64,000 nucleotides of DNA from positions 1,133,214 to 1,197,213 of the forward strand of contig NW_009799104.1 of NCBI RefSeq assembly GCF_000213175.1, written 5' to 3'. A program made the position numbers and the translations under genes. Source of the DNA: Neurospora tetrasperma FGSC 2508. Lineage: Eukaryota > Ascomycota > Sordariomycetes > Sordariales > Sordariaceae. Positions 11,653 through 22,189 of this stretch are shown piece by piece. The first letter of the stretch is position 1. The number at the start of each line of letters is the position of its first letter. A model generated the notes under the pieces. That model was given only the letters and a program-made list of their open reading frames with translations. It did no database searches and was not told the DNA's origin.

Positions 11653-12909
11653 TCACAGCCCAAGTCGCGACTTGACACTGAGCGCCTCCCTCCTGCTGGT
11701 GCTCTGAGGATCAAAGTACGGCCTTTCCCCCAGGCTGACCGCCCTGTTGCCCTTGCGCTCACCGAGACCCTCCTCAAAGACATAGTCGGGCGTGGCAGCG
11801 TGGTACACGCTCCTGTTATCCCAGATGGCAACATCGTTGGGGTTCTGCCACTTGAGGCGCACCTGCAGGTCATGGTTCTGGACGATGAGCTGGACGAACC
11901 AGTTAAGGAAATGCTTGCTCTCCTCGTCGGTCAGGCCGTGGATGCGCTGGCAGTGGTGGCCGACTGCATAAACTGACCTCCAGCCGGTGACGGGATTGGT
12001 GCGAATGACGGGGTGGATGGCCTCAAGGATCTCGCCCACGTTCTCGGGAGCGCCGCGCTCGCCGCTGTATATGCTAAAGTTGTTGCGCTTGGCAGCCTCG
12101 TTGAACAGGGGCTGGGCATAGTAGGCGGTGAGGGTATCAAGGAAGGAGCGCAGAGTGGGCGAGATGCGGTCGTAGAGCTCGTATCCCGAGGCCCAGAGGG
12201 TGTCGCCACCGGTCTTGGGGAGCTGCACCAGCCTCAGGAGGGCATAGTCGCTGGGAATGGGCTCAAAGGTGATATCCGAGTGCCATTGGTCCTTGGCGCT
12301 CTGGCGGCCGCTATTGACACCGAAACCCTTGAACAAGTACTTGTCCTTGTACAGCGACTTGGCTTGCGCGGAGGAGATGACGCTGATTTCGTTGTCTTGG
12401 ACACCATGCTCGCGGCTGGCGTTGCTGATGGGGTGGATGTGAAGGCCCGAAGTCGCGGGCTTGCCGGCGAGCTTGCCTAGTCTGTCGACGAGTTCCTTCT
12501 GGAGGTCGTCGGTGAGCTTGTCCTGCTTGCGGAAGAAGACAACACCGCGTTGGGAGACTTCAATTGGGTTGCATGTTAGCATCAAGTCGGCGAATTCGGC
12601 ACAAGTTCATGGCTTACTGGTAATGGCAAGATCCCTCAGGAGCTCGTCAGAGTTGGGGGCGCGCAGCCACTCCACGAGATCGACGTTGACATACTCGCGA
12701 CCGATAACAGGGGTGACCTCAAAGTTCTCGAATTGTTCGAGAGCACCACTGAGCTCAAGGGGCTCCTTATGATCCTCGAATCTCTTGGGAAGACTCTCCG
12801 CCTCAAGACTATCGGTCTCGATGGCGGCGGACTTTTGCTGAATAGGGAGGACCTTGGTCTTGATCTCGTCAACCGTCTGCTGGACGGACTCAACTGCTGA
12901 AGGAGACAT
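11653..12909 (-). CDS. TauD-family Fe(II)/2-oxoglutarate dioxygenase
   Basis: Exons 12909-12618 and 12557-11653 give 398 residues. The 60-nt intron has GTAAGC and a GCTAAC branch site. The 2-His-1-carboxylate iron triad is visible: WHSD gives His190 and Asp192, and SVYHAATPDY gives the distal His350. Arg369, in the following RAVSLGERPY segment, is a candidate 2-oxoglutarate-binding residue. This is the taurine/alpha-ketoglutarate dioxygenase fold, which hydroxylates a substrate with release of CO2 and succinate. Fungal relatives include sulfonate and other small-molecule dioxygenases, so taurine is not assured as substrate. An ATG at 13158 in the same frame would add 83 residues. I prefer 12909 because the extension has no family match and the region looks like a 5' leader. 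Confidence 0.9.
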
Positions 12910-15687
12910 GGTGAAGATTGCGAAAAGGGATATTGCCAAAGGGTATCTTTTCAAAAACCAAAGGCTCGGATTGCTCAGTGGATATCGGACTGGATGACTG
13001 AGTGGTAGCAAGGAGCTCCTTTTATGCCGAAAGTCTACATGTTCAAGCAGCCGCCGAAAGTTCCGTGCAAGGTCTAGAGGTATCGCCATGGTGTTGTTAG
13101 GTGATGCTATCGCATCACTCCCCACGTCGGCGATTGTTTCAGTACCGAGTAGCGGCAAGTCGGCAGCCGTTGATATACGAACTCCATGGTGAAAGAGCCA
13201 TGGTGTCTGACGTGAGTGGCATCTGGCCTATTACAGGAGACTATATCATGGTTGGTTTCCTGAATAGGGACAAAAGGAGAGGGGAAGCTGAGTGCAATGT
13301 TGCATGGTGGCTCTCTCGTACATGTTCAGGAGCAGTGGCTCAATGATAAGCGTGCTTTCACCCCGCGTTGCCACCATTATATCAGTGGAGAATGGTGGTT
13401 GTGAAATGTTCCCGCCCTCGTGGTTGAGCGGTGGTGCAATCTTGGCTTTGATCACGGAATCGCGAGTGCGAGTGTACAGCATCATGGCGCCCAACCCGAT
13501 TCGGCCAATGTTGCACATCTATGCAAGTTGCATATCAGTTGGACTAGAATGGCACACTTGAGTCTACATTTTCCAAGTGCCATCTATCTCTTCAGAAGTC
13601 CTTGTCTTAACCCTGTTCTGTTCGATCTTTGGGATTGGGATTTGATCTTGAATGCCAACTGACAAATACCTAGCATCCCGCAAATCGTCTCACCTATCAA
13701 GAACCACTATCCTCACAGCTAGACACAGGATATAGCTGTGGATCTTACATAATCTCCTCAAGTTCTTTCGTCCCAGGTGTTCAGTTTCATCAATCTTTCT
13801 ACTCCCCTCGTTGCTATAGCCAACCAAGCCACCCACGTGCTCTCTCAAGGATTTCTATATCGGCCAAGAGCCAGCCCTAGGAGTTGCAATGACTTCAACG
13901 TCGCAGAAACGAGGTGCACGAACATGAAAGTATACCAACAACCACAGGACGTGGGTACTGAAAGCGCTTATTATCATCAAGGTCTCTTTCGCTACGACGT
14001 GCGTTTCAGACATCAGCTCATGTTCTGGACCGTCAACCTATATTCTAGGCGAGCGTCGTGAGATCCAATCGGAAAATTCACCTGAGACTTCAAGGTTCAC
14101 CCCTGCCAAGACAGCCCAACAAGAAGAAGAAGTCAGTTTCCTCATGAAGATCTTCGTGGATAAGGTAGGTATCGGTGTGCCCCATTTGCTCGATCTTGGA
14201 ATAAGCTTAAATGCTTGTTTTGTGTCTCGAACATTTTGGTCTGGAGATGCGCTCGCTGTAAGGCTGAGTTTATGGAAGTTACCCGGCAATCCTTTGATAA
14301 ACTTTCTGTTGTTTTGTCATCAAGTACATCTACTCGACCTATGCACCTCCTTCCTTATCATCATTAGTGACTTTTCTCTGCAGGCTCGTTAATTCAACAC
14401 TTCGAAATGAAGCTGCGCCTCCGGGAAGGAACGGAAAGAGACGACCTGAACGAAACCCCAAACACCCAAGAACGCCAAGCATCATGATCACTGGACTGCC
14501 AGGACGGCAGGCGCTCTCTTGGCTGTCGCACAACTCCCCTCATTGCATCTGCTTGGCTTGATGAAGTAATCGGAAGACTGCCCCTGGCTGCCCGTGACGG
14601 CGACTACCGAGACAATCCCACCACAACCCCCGGTACAGAGTCTAGACTCCTGATGGCCTCTAACGTTCGCAGAGACCCTGGACTACGTACCGAAGCTCAA
14701 AGAACACAAGCTCAACTCCACCAAGGCGACAGACATCCCTTGCGATGCACCCCAAGCTGGGGTCAAACACGGCCAAACGATTCCCCATCCGGAAAGTGTC
14801 CAGCGTAGGACATCAGCCACGTCAAGCTACCTCGTAACATTGATTTTGCTTACCTTCAGTTGTTGATTTGTAAAAATCTTCTGCGCGTACATCTTCGCTC
14901 CAGTTACCGCGCCAAAACGCACACTCAACGAGCCGGATGGGTATGCGACGAAAACAAGGAGCATGCGATACCTATGCGAGTTGACAAGACAAGTCAACTC
15001 CCTGACTTGGCTTGAAGTGCCCATTGAGTACTTTTTTTACAACCAGCTCAACACTGTTGCATCTTTGTACCTGCATCTGGTTTGGCTTGCCCAGCTTCCC
15101 CAGCTTCCCCAGACGGACCAACCGACCAATCCAACCTCCTCGTCGAAACAAAGGGGCTTGTTGTCACGATGCTCGGACTTTTGACTGGATGCTTCCGTGC
15201 CCTTCATGGCTTCTTGTCGGTTGGACGTACATTGGTTAGCATCATGTAAGTCATGGAAGACTTCAACTGACATTGGTAGCGAGGCGCATCGGTGTATCGG
15301 ATCTCTCGGCTCGGCGCGAGGATATCTAGGCCTCAAGCACCCACCTCGTGGTGCCATGTTTTCTTGTTTACTTCATCCTAGCTCTACGATATCGTGGCTT
15401 CCATTGCCTACTTCATTTCTTCTTGTATATAATACCCGTTTGCCTTTACTTTTTTTGCTAGTCATATTGTCAGTAGGTCTGGAACCACTGACAGATACCC
15501 CATAATTCGTTGTTCTTGTCCTGTCCGGTTGTTCTGCCGTTGGCTCGAGCTTTGCTTTACTCCCACCTAGCCCCACGTAGTCTGCATATTCATCTCCATC
15601 ACATATATACCTATATACTCGGTATCCCGCGAGAAACTTAACTTCTCTGTTTCCATCCCTAATCACATCTTTCCTCCCGTCGAAATT
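12910..15687. other. 2.8-kb divergent intergenic region
   Basis: This lies between the divergently transcribed dioxygenase and carbonic anhydrase genes. TATA-like sequence (TATATAATA, near 15426) lies about 260 nt upstream of the carbonic anhydrase ATG. Open frames are short and without recognisable motifs. No repeat, tRNA or element was seen. Confidence 0.5.
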
Positions 15688-16925
15688 ATGGCCAGGCTAT
15701 TCAGATCATTCATGCTGGCGGCGGCCGCGTCTGTGACGCCCGTCTGGTCGCTCTGCTCGCACAACACTTTCCTCCACCCGCGAGAGGAGGGCAAGGCAGT
15801 CGAAGTCAAAAAGTTTGGATACATTGGCGTCACCGGTCCGCTGTTCTGGTCATCGTTGGCGCCCGAGAACACGGCCTGCTCCACGGGAAGACGACAGTCG
15901 CCTATCGATATGACGGGAACATCATTCAATATGGTACCCTCGTCTGAAATCCAGATCGACATCCCCGATTTCACTGAGGGCACCGAGTTCGAGAACCTCG
16001 GAACCACCATCGAGGTCATTGCGAAGGGCGGCTCGATGACTTTCGGTGAGAAGCAGTACACCCTGCAGCAGTTCCATTTCCACTTGCCTAGCGAGCACCT
16101 GGACAATGGTACAAGTAGAGCCAGTGAGTATTTCTGAAAATCCACTCTTTGATGTCAGCAATCACTAACACTTTCGTAAAAGTGGAAATGCACATGGTCT
16201 GGCAAACCGAGAACCAGGAACTTGCTGTCATCGGCACCTACATTGACGTCGCCACCGAAGCTGGTTCCGCACGTATCATCCCTCCCGTCGCTGCTCCGGC
16301 TCCTCCTGCTCCTCCGGCTCCCAGCGGCATTCCTGTTCCTCCTCACACCAACAAGACCGCCCCAGATGCGCCACCAGCCAGGTTCCGCATCAGGGGAAGC
16401 AGAAGCCATAGGGAGCAAGAAGTCATTATGCCTCCTTCTACCAACGAGACGGCCCCAGTGCGCCCTGTGCGTCCAGACTCCCCGGTCTCCGATGCGCCTA
16501 CTGTTCTTCTCGAGACCATCTTCAGCACCGTCGACGCCATCCGCACGCCCGGCACCGTGACCCAGACTCCCCCCTTGATCCTCTCCGAGGTGGTCAACAT
16601 CTGGAAGTCGGGTCACTTCCAGGGGTACGTGTCTGGTTTTCTTCCTCTCCATCCACCGTTCTCTCCATCTCTCCACCGACCCTTTTTCCGGCTCGCTCAT
16701 CACTAACCTGTTCCCAACTCCAACAGTTACATCGGGTCCCTCACCACCCCTCCCTGCAGTGAGGGCGTCATGTGGCTCGTGTCGACGCAGACGCTCAGGA
16801 TCTCGCCTTTGACGTTCGAAAATGTCCGTAGTGTCATCGGCTTCAACTCGCGCTTTACGCAGAATGCGCCCGGTCAGGATAATATCCTTGCTAAGGCAGG
16901 CTGCGCCGCAGCCGGAACTGTGTAA
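15688..16925 (+). CDS. Secreted alpha-type carbonic anhydrase with proline-rich insert
   Basis: Exons 15688-16123, 16183-16624 and 16727-16925 give 358 residues. Residues 1-21 look like a signal peptide. The zinc ligands of alpha carbonic anhydrases are present: QFHFH gives His130 and His132, and EMHMVW gives His149. The Thr199-equivalent loop is also present (LTTPPCSEGVMW). The enzyme would interconvert CO2 and bicarbonate outside the cell or in the secretory path. Two features are odd. A Pro/Arg-rich stretch of about 75 residues (about 172-250) interrupts the catalytic domain, making the protein longer than the usual 250-300. The residue aligning with the proton-shuttle His64 of human CA II is Thr106, in the sequence NLGTT. 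One N-linked sequon occurs at NGT (140-142), and NKT and NET lie within the insert. Confidence 0.92.
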
Positions 16926-17242
16926 GGCGGTTGAATCTGGGATGGAAGCGGGAGAACTACCAATGTTAGTACACCGGTTAGGCTTGAATACAAACCAAAG
17001 GATTACGGCGGGTTAGCCATTGACATTGTTGAAGTGTAACGCAATCTGAGAGTTTGTGTGATTTCTGTTCGAGTCAAGAGACGTTGCACCTGAAGGAGTT
17101 AAATTGCCATGACGACAACAGCGCTGGAGGCAAAGCGACGCAACAGAGAAAAAGAAAACTAGTATTCAAGCACAGGATTTTGAGTAAGTTAAAATCAAAA
17201 AGTTTTCAAAAAGAGAAGGCGCGTTTGTAACGCCGGGAATTG
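16926..17242. other. Spacer with 3' flanks
   Basis: This holds the 3' flank of the carbonic anhydrase gene and the downstream side of the minus-strand tRNA-Lys gene. A T run on the minus strand near 17205 could serve as a Pol III terminator. No other feature was seen. Confidence 0.5.
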
Positions 17243-17315
17243 AGCCCGACGTGGGGATCGAACCCACAACCTTGAGATTAAGAGTCTCACGCTCTACCGA
17301 TTGAGCTAGCCGGGC
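17243..17315 (-). tRNA. tRNA-Lys (anticodon CTT)
   Basis: The 73-nt sequence folds as a full cloverleaf. The acceptor stem is GCCCGGC/GTCGGGC and the D stem GCTC/GAGC. The anticodon arm is TGAGA-CTCTTAA-TCTCA, with CTT at positions 34-36. The T arm is GTGGG-TTCGATC-CCCAC. It has no intron, and the GGTTCGATCCC B box is intact. It decodes AAG, a codon abundant in the surrounding genes. Confidence 0.97.
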
Positions 17316-17996
17316 AGCCAAAGCTGCCAGTTGGTTGGTAGCGAACTTCAAAAGAAGTTCCTATAATGGCAAGTTATTCCAAGTGCGCAACATGGCTTCT
17401 TGACGTGATGCTATTCCGGCCGTTGCAATAATGATCCTGTGCGCAAGTGCAAATCAGTAATTGTGATTCGGCGCTGGCTTGAATACTGACATCCATTTTG
17501 CGCGCGCGCGTGCGAAGTTGCTGTTCGATCTTGGCATGCAGTCGGTTCTTGTGTCTCCATATCCTGTCGTCATGAGTGAGAAGGTTTACACTATACGAAC
17601 CAGCAAGGGGAGGAAAGTTTTTGATCTGATATTATTCCAAGATCGATCGAGAAAGGGGCAGTTGAATTGCTTCTCCGCATGTTCGTCATTCGATGTTCCT
17701 TCTCCAACGAGTGCACTGCAGTTAAGGCACGAACAGTGTGAGCTCGCGTCACAGTCGCAGAAATGGTGATGTCATACCGATGCCGCGTTCACTTACATAG
17801 TACACCCCGAGAACCCTTGTGGTCAACCTTATTATATAACAGCCATCACCACTGCTGCAATTTGCAACGAATTCGACAATCAAGAACAACTGCACCTGGA
17901 GACTGTCGATTAAAGCCATCGAGAGCAAACAAACCCAACTTCGAACTACAAGAAACGCCATCCAAAATACAGATTCTAGCACTCAACCCATCCAAA
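17316..17996. other. Intergenic spacer
   Basis: This is the upstream region of both the minus-strand tRNA-Lys and the plus-strand small gene that follows. It contains a short alternating CG tract near 17500. No coding frame is convincing. Confidence 0.5.
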
Positions 17997-18449
17997 ATGG
18001 TCCGATCTACTCCCGCCATCCGCACCGCTCTCCGCCCCGTCGTCCGTGCCCGCCCCCAGCGCGCTCAACAGGTCCGTTTCCGGAGCACCGAGTCTACCGA
18101 TAGCGCTCGCGACAAGGGTCCCGTCAAGGACTTCAACAAGACCGGTAACACCAACAAGCCATGGCTGTACGTTTTCCCTTCCTTCCATTCACTCCAACAA
18201 TCTGCTTTGCTCTGCTCAGGCACACCCTTCCCTCATCAAACTCACTGCGCTAAAATGCTAACCAACTTGTCACCCCTCGAAAACAGCTACGCCGGCGTTG
18301 CTGGCCTCACCCTGGGCGGCATCTACGCCACGATGATGGGCAATCCCGACAAGGCTGCTGGCGCCGCGCAGAAGATTGATCAGAAGCTTGACTTCGTTAC
18401 TGAGGGAAAGAGTGCGCCTCATACCCCACATGTTGGTGACAGGAAGTAA
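17997..18449 (+). CDS. Small probable mitochondrial membrane protein
   Basis: Exons 17997-18166 and 18287-18449 give 110 residues. The 120-nt intron begins GTACGT and ends CAG. The N-terminus (residues 1-30) is rich in Arg, Ser and Ala with no acidic residue, as in a mitochondrial presequence, and RFRS at 27-30 resembles a cleavage region. After a polar linker comes one hydrophobic segment (about 58-74, YAGVAGLTLGGIYATMMG), then a charged tail. The size and layout suggest an inner-membrane protein with one membrane span, for example a small accessory subunit. I do not recognise the family and assign no function. The 5' leader is pyrimidine-rich and the ATG context (CAAAATGG) is good. Confidence 0.8.
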   Translation: MVRSTPAIRTALRPVVRARPQRAQQVRFRSTESTDSARDKGPVKDFNKTGNTNKPWLYVFPSFHSLQQSALLCSGTPFPHQTHCAKMLTNLSPLENSYAGVAGLTLGGIYATMMGNPDKAAGAAQKIDQKLDFVTEGKSAPHTPHVGDRK

Positions 18450-18956
18450 CGAAACGACTTACAACCGGTTGATCGAGCGATGGAGGATTTTCGTTTGAAT
18501 GAGTTTATGACTTTTTTACATTTACGGTGGGGGAAATTGGGAGTCATTTGTGAGACGGCGTTCTTTTGAGTTAGTTTACCTAGTCAACGTGGTGGACGGA
18601 TGGGAGGTACCCACACGATGGATGATATAAGACGTTTGGCTCTTCCGACTGGCCGTGATGTGGAAATGTGTGGTTGGCGGTGGCTAGGAAGGTGAAGAGA
18701 CGAGGAGGCATTGAATGGTGCCACAAGTTTGAGTTACAGGATGGAAACTGGCAAATGCTAAGGCAGTACTATAGTCATTTGAACCAGGATTTGAAAAGAT
18801 CAAGACACGCTTGCTCGGGACCCTCTACAGAAGAAAGGAGTGCATTTACAGATGGAAAGCCAGTAGTGTACATAGCTGGTTGGAAGGCAGGCTGGTCATG
18901 GTATTTGCTGCATATGATGCCACCTGCGCTAGTTCATTTCAACAACAAATCACAAA
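18450..18956. other. Intergenic spacer
   Basis: This is the 3' flank of the small mitochondrial-type gene and upstream sequence of tRNA-Thr. Nothing further was recognised. Confidence 0.5.
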
Positions 18957-19028
18957 GCCCGCATGGCTCAGTGGTAGAGCGCATCACTAGTAATGATGAG
19001 GTCGTCAGTTCGATTCTGGCTGTGGGCA
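18957..19028 (+). tRNA. tRNA-Thr (anticodon AGT)
   Basis: The 72-nt cloverleaf has acceptor stem GCCCGCA/TGTGGGC with one G-T pair, D stem GCTC/GAGC, anticodon arm CATCA-CTAGTAA-TGATG and T arm GTCAG-TTCGATT-CTGGC. The anticodon AGT, with A34 expected to become inosine, reads ACC/ACT. It has no intron. T runs directly downstream (from about 19033) suit Pol III termination. Confidence 0.96.
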
Positions 19029-21291
19029 TTTCCTTTTGCTTTTTTTGCCCCTTTTCGGCTTGCCTCTTCTTTTTTTTCTCCTTTGTGTCAAATGACTGTT
19101 CAACTTTTGTTCAGCCTGTTCGCCTTTTTTTTCTTTTTCTTTTTATTTCTTTTTTTTTCCTTCCTCAACGAACCCAACTCACCTCTCGACAGTTCACAAC
19201 AGTATGGAACTCTATTTTCGTGATTCTTTGGCATCACAACAACATCCATCCGGTGTTAATATGACTTTGTCAACTCAGCACCAAGAATGATCAGTCAAAA
19301 GTATCAAATTCTCTTTCCATTTCTTACCCAACTGAGGCCCTGTCAAATAGTTTCCCCTCTTCCAACTTGATCACTTACACACACCGGCAAGTCCGTGTCC
19401 TAATCCGATCTTTGCATGCCTGCATCCCTGGATTCTCTGCATCTCGTTTCCAATCTTCATCACACTTTATTTACTCCTTGTCTCCAGCCAGACAGACCCT
19501 TTTCACTTACGTACATCTCCCGCTTCTCAGCTCGCACACGAGAAGATGGCGTCGCCATCTACGGGAAGTCAAGTAAGACAAGATCTGCGGCCTTGTCGCT
19601 GTGTACCCTCTTTTGTGAAACTATATACCCCGCAGTTTTGATGTGCCGTTGGGCTTCGGTTCGGTATGGACCCTTGAACTTTTCTTTTTCTCGGGACTTG
19701 TCCCCCTCTGTCCCTCCTAAGTGGCTTGCGAGATGCTTTGACCGAGACACAGGGCACCCGATGAATGCGTGTAAAGAAGGGGTTGTGTGACACTTACCTC
19801 TACACTAGCTGGCTAGGTACACACAACCTGAGGGCTTCCTTGTATAATATGCGATTGAGGCTTTCTTTGTCTGTATGTCTGGGGCTCCGTGGGGTTTTGT
19901 GTTACTTGAATGAGCGCCGTGGTTAGGTCGGAACGACTTCCGAATGGTAGAGGTAAGTAAGTAAGAAGGGAGTCTCTCTCTCTTAGTAAGGCGCTGAGTA
20001 GGTTGAGCATATAGCCACCTAGTTACGACATTGAAGAGGAAAAAGGCAGCCAGCTAACGGGCGGAACTCAGGACAGCCTCCTAAATGAAGAGAAGAGGGA
20101 GAGGGAACTGTACAGTGCTTTTGTTGAGGCGCTTAGAAGCAAGACATGACGAGTTAAACAGAAATCTCGCCATGGGTAAGGCGTGTCTTATGCTTGAATG
20201 TACGCGGGATCACTCTAACTGCCTAGCTGACTTGCATGTAGTCAATAACGCTTGGTCACCGGCCCGGGTGAGGCAAGTAGGATATTCCTTGATCACCCAT
20301 CTCACCGATAAAATCCAAGTCCAAGTCTGAGTGGTAACTGCAAGTCTGTAACTGAGGTGGTTTTTCACGCTGTGGAAGTTGTGGGATGTTGCACCTACCT
20401 ACCTACCTACTACCCCTGTTGTTTACTTCCAGCCTATTGTTAGTTTCTCAGAAGTGGTCCGGGATGGGTAAAATGAGGGTGTTTGACACCCACCGCATAG
20501 CCCGCGATGCCCAACCAATAATATCATCGCCTCAGTTGTAAACCGAATAAGATCTGTACTCTGTAAGAACTCGGGATAGGTATTAAAGACGTCGAAAATC
20601 CAGAGTGTACTTACTGTCTTCAGCACTAGCATCAAGCCCTCGTCACTGACCTACCTCCCTTCCAACGAGTGAGAAGTGGCTGTCGAACAACTTGCAAATC
20701 AACAGAGAAAGTAGAGCTACCAGTCAGGCTACATGTATGCTTTCGACACCGCCCTTACCGTGCAGATCGGACAACCAGTCGAATCAAGCCAGTCAAGTCA
20801 CTCTGAGGGGGAGAGGGGGGAATTGTCTGGTGACACGTTCCATCATCTCCACAACCCGAAACATGTCGACGCCAGAAGGAAGCTGCAGGCTTGCGAATAT
20901 GTAATGGAAACTCTAAATTGAGACAGAGATGGACGATGTCGACGACTAGAAGGCATTGAGGTAAGAAGAGCCAATGGGGAAAAGAAGCTGAAGTGAAGTC
21001 CGACTCTGGGTCATCAAGTATAAAAGCATCTTTGCTCCTCCTTCCCAAAGGTCGAAAGAAAAACATCATCAGATCTCATCAACTCAAACCAGACAGACTC
21101 CTGAATAACTTCTTTCAAAGCACTCAAGGTTAGCCTCAACCTTCTCCAGCCTCCCATCTCCAATCTACCTTCCTCTCTCTTCCTCTCTTTTCCTCCTCCT
21201 ACTGCTCCCATCCCATCCAGCTGACACTCCATCCCCATCCCCATCCAGTTACCCAACCAACAACTCAACTCAACCTAACCCAACCACCAAA
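19029..21291. other. 2.3-kb intergenic region
   Basis: T-rich tracts follow the tRNA up to about 19170. A CTAC tetranucleotide run lies at about 20393-20410. From about 21120 the sequence is C/T-rich, as in a promoter leader for the lectin gene. No coding frame with recognisable motifs was found. Confidence 0.5.
21019..21026 (+). promoter_or_regulatory. TATA box of the lectin gene
   Basis: TATAAAAG lies 273 nt upstream of the lectin ATG and is followed by a long pyrimidine-rich leader. A canonical TATA box suggests a regulated, highly expressed gene. Inferred from sequence and position only. Confidence 0.5.
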
Positions 21292-21726
21292 ATGTCCTAC
21301 ACCATCCACCTCCGCCTCATCAACGACACCTCCGACTCTCTCCAGCTCGTCGAACAAACCTGCTGGTTCGGCCATGGCACCCGTTGGTCGCAAATCGACT
21401 CCACGGGCGTATACGTCCTCTCCATGAACAATTCCGGGTCCTCGGGCATGTTGCGCTTCCAGACCAGCAAGGGCGGCGACTACTTTGCCGTGGCGGTCGG
21501 CGTGCACAACTACAAGCGATGGTGCGACATTCAGGTCGATACTGCTGACGATGCTCCCCTGACGAAGTTGCATCCCAAGTATTATGATGAGAAGGATGCC
21601 AAGTATAAGGCGCTGTGGGCGCAGGCGAGCGAATTCGAGGCAAAGGCGAAGAGTGGGAAGACGGTGAGAATCAAGTTTTATCAGGCGGAGGGGAATGTCT
21701 TGAGGGCGACTGTTGAATATGTTTGA
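21292..21726 (+). CDS. Fungal fruit-body lectin (Agaricus bisporus lectin family)
   Basis: Single exon, 144 residues, very close to the usual 140-145 for this family. The start MSYTI, the core NNSGSSGMLRF (46-56) and GVHNYKRWCDI (70-80) are hallmarks of the Agaricus bisporus/Xerocomus lectins. By remembered numbering of the Agaricus lectin, residues lining its two sugar sites are kept: Ser48, Gly49, His72, Asn73, Asp79 and Ile80. The family binds the T-antigen disaccharide and GlcNAc-terminated glycans. It has no signal peptide and is cytosolic, accumulates in fruiting bodies, and has been linked to defence against fungivores. Ascomycete homologues (for example Sordaria TAP1, from memory) are sexual-development proteins. 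The ATG follows an A/C-rich leader, and a TATA box lies at 21019. Confidence 0.93.
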   Translation: MSYTIHLRLINDTSDSLQLVEQTCWFGHGTRWSQIDSTGVYVLSMNNSGSSGMLRFQTSKGGDYFAVAVGVHNYKRWCDIQVDTADDAPLTKLHPKYYDEKDAKYKALWAQASEFEAKAKSGKTVRIKFYQAEGNVLRATVEYV

Positions 21727-22189
21727 GTTGGTGGTGAGTATGAGTGGATGGTGAGACAGGGTGGAGGATGGACGATGTGCTGGAAAGGGGGAAAGGTGTG
21801 TTGGACAGGTAAGCTGAAGGAAGACAACAACGGACAAAGATGGACGATGGAACACCATATGAAAAGAAGCCAAACGGCATTACGCTCTTTAATTGGCTTG
21901 GAAGCTCTGAAGCATCCGATCTTAGACGCTCATTCAAAACAGCTGTCATCTCTGAAAACAAAACCCAAACATCCTTACTTTTCCCAGCTTTTGCTCCCTC
22001 TATATCCCTTATAAACAAGTGCCAGCCTTTGTTCCCAGGCATGAACATAATTAAACCCTTGAATAGCATCTGTAAATCATCATGTCTTAATGTCATCGCT
22101 CATGCGGCTCGAAATCATGGCCAAATTAAACACCTGTACCCCGGTCCGTGCTATGCAAATCATACAACTCTCTCAACTCAACGTCAACT
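21727..22189. other. Convergent spacer
   Basis: This is the 3' flank of the lectin gene (plus strand) and of the karyopherin gene (minus strand). No feature was recognised. Confidence 0.5.

Noticed and set aside
12910-13158. 83-residue N-terminal extension of the TauD-like dioxygenase
   Set aside because: The extension shows no family match or clear targeting signal, and the ATG at 12909 fits the start of typical family members.
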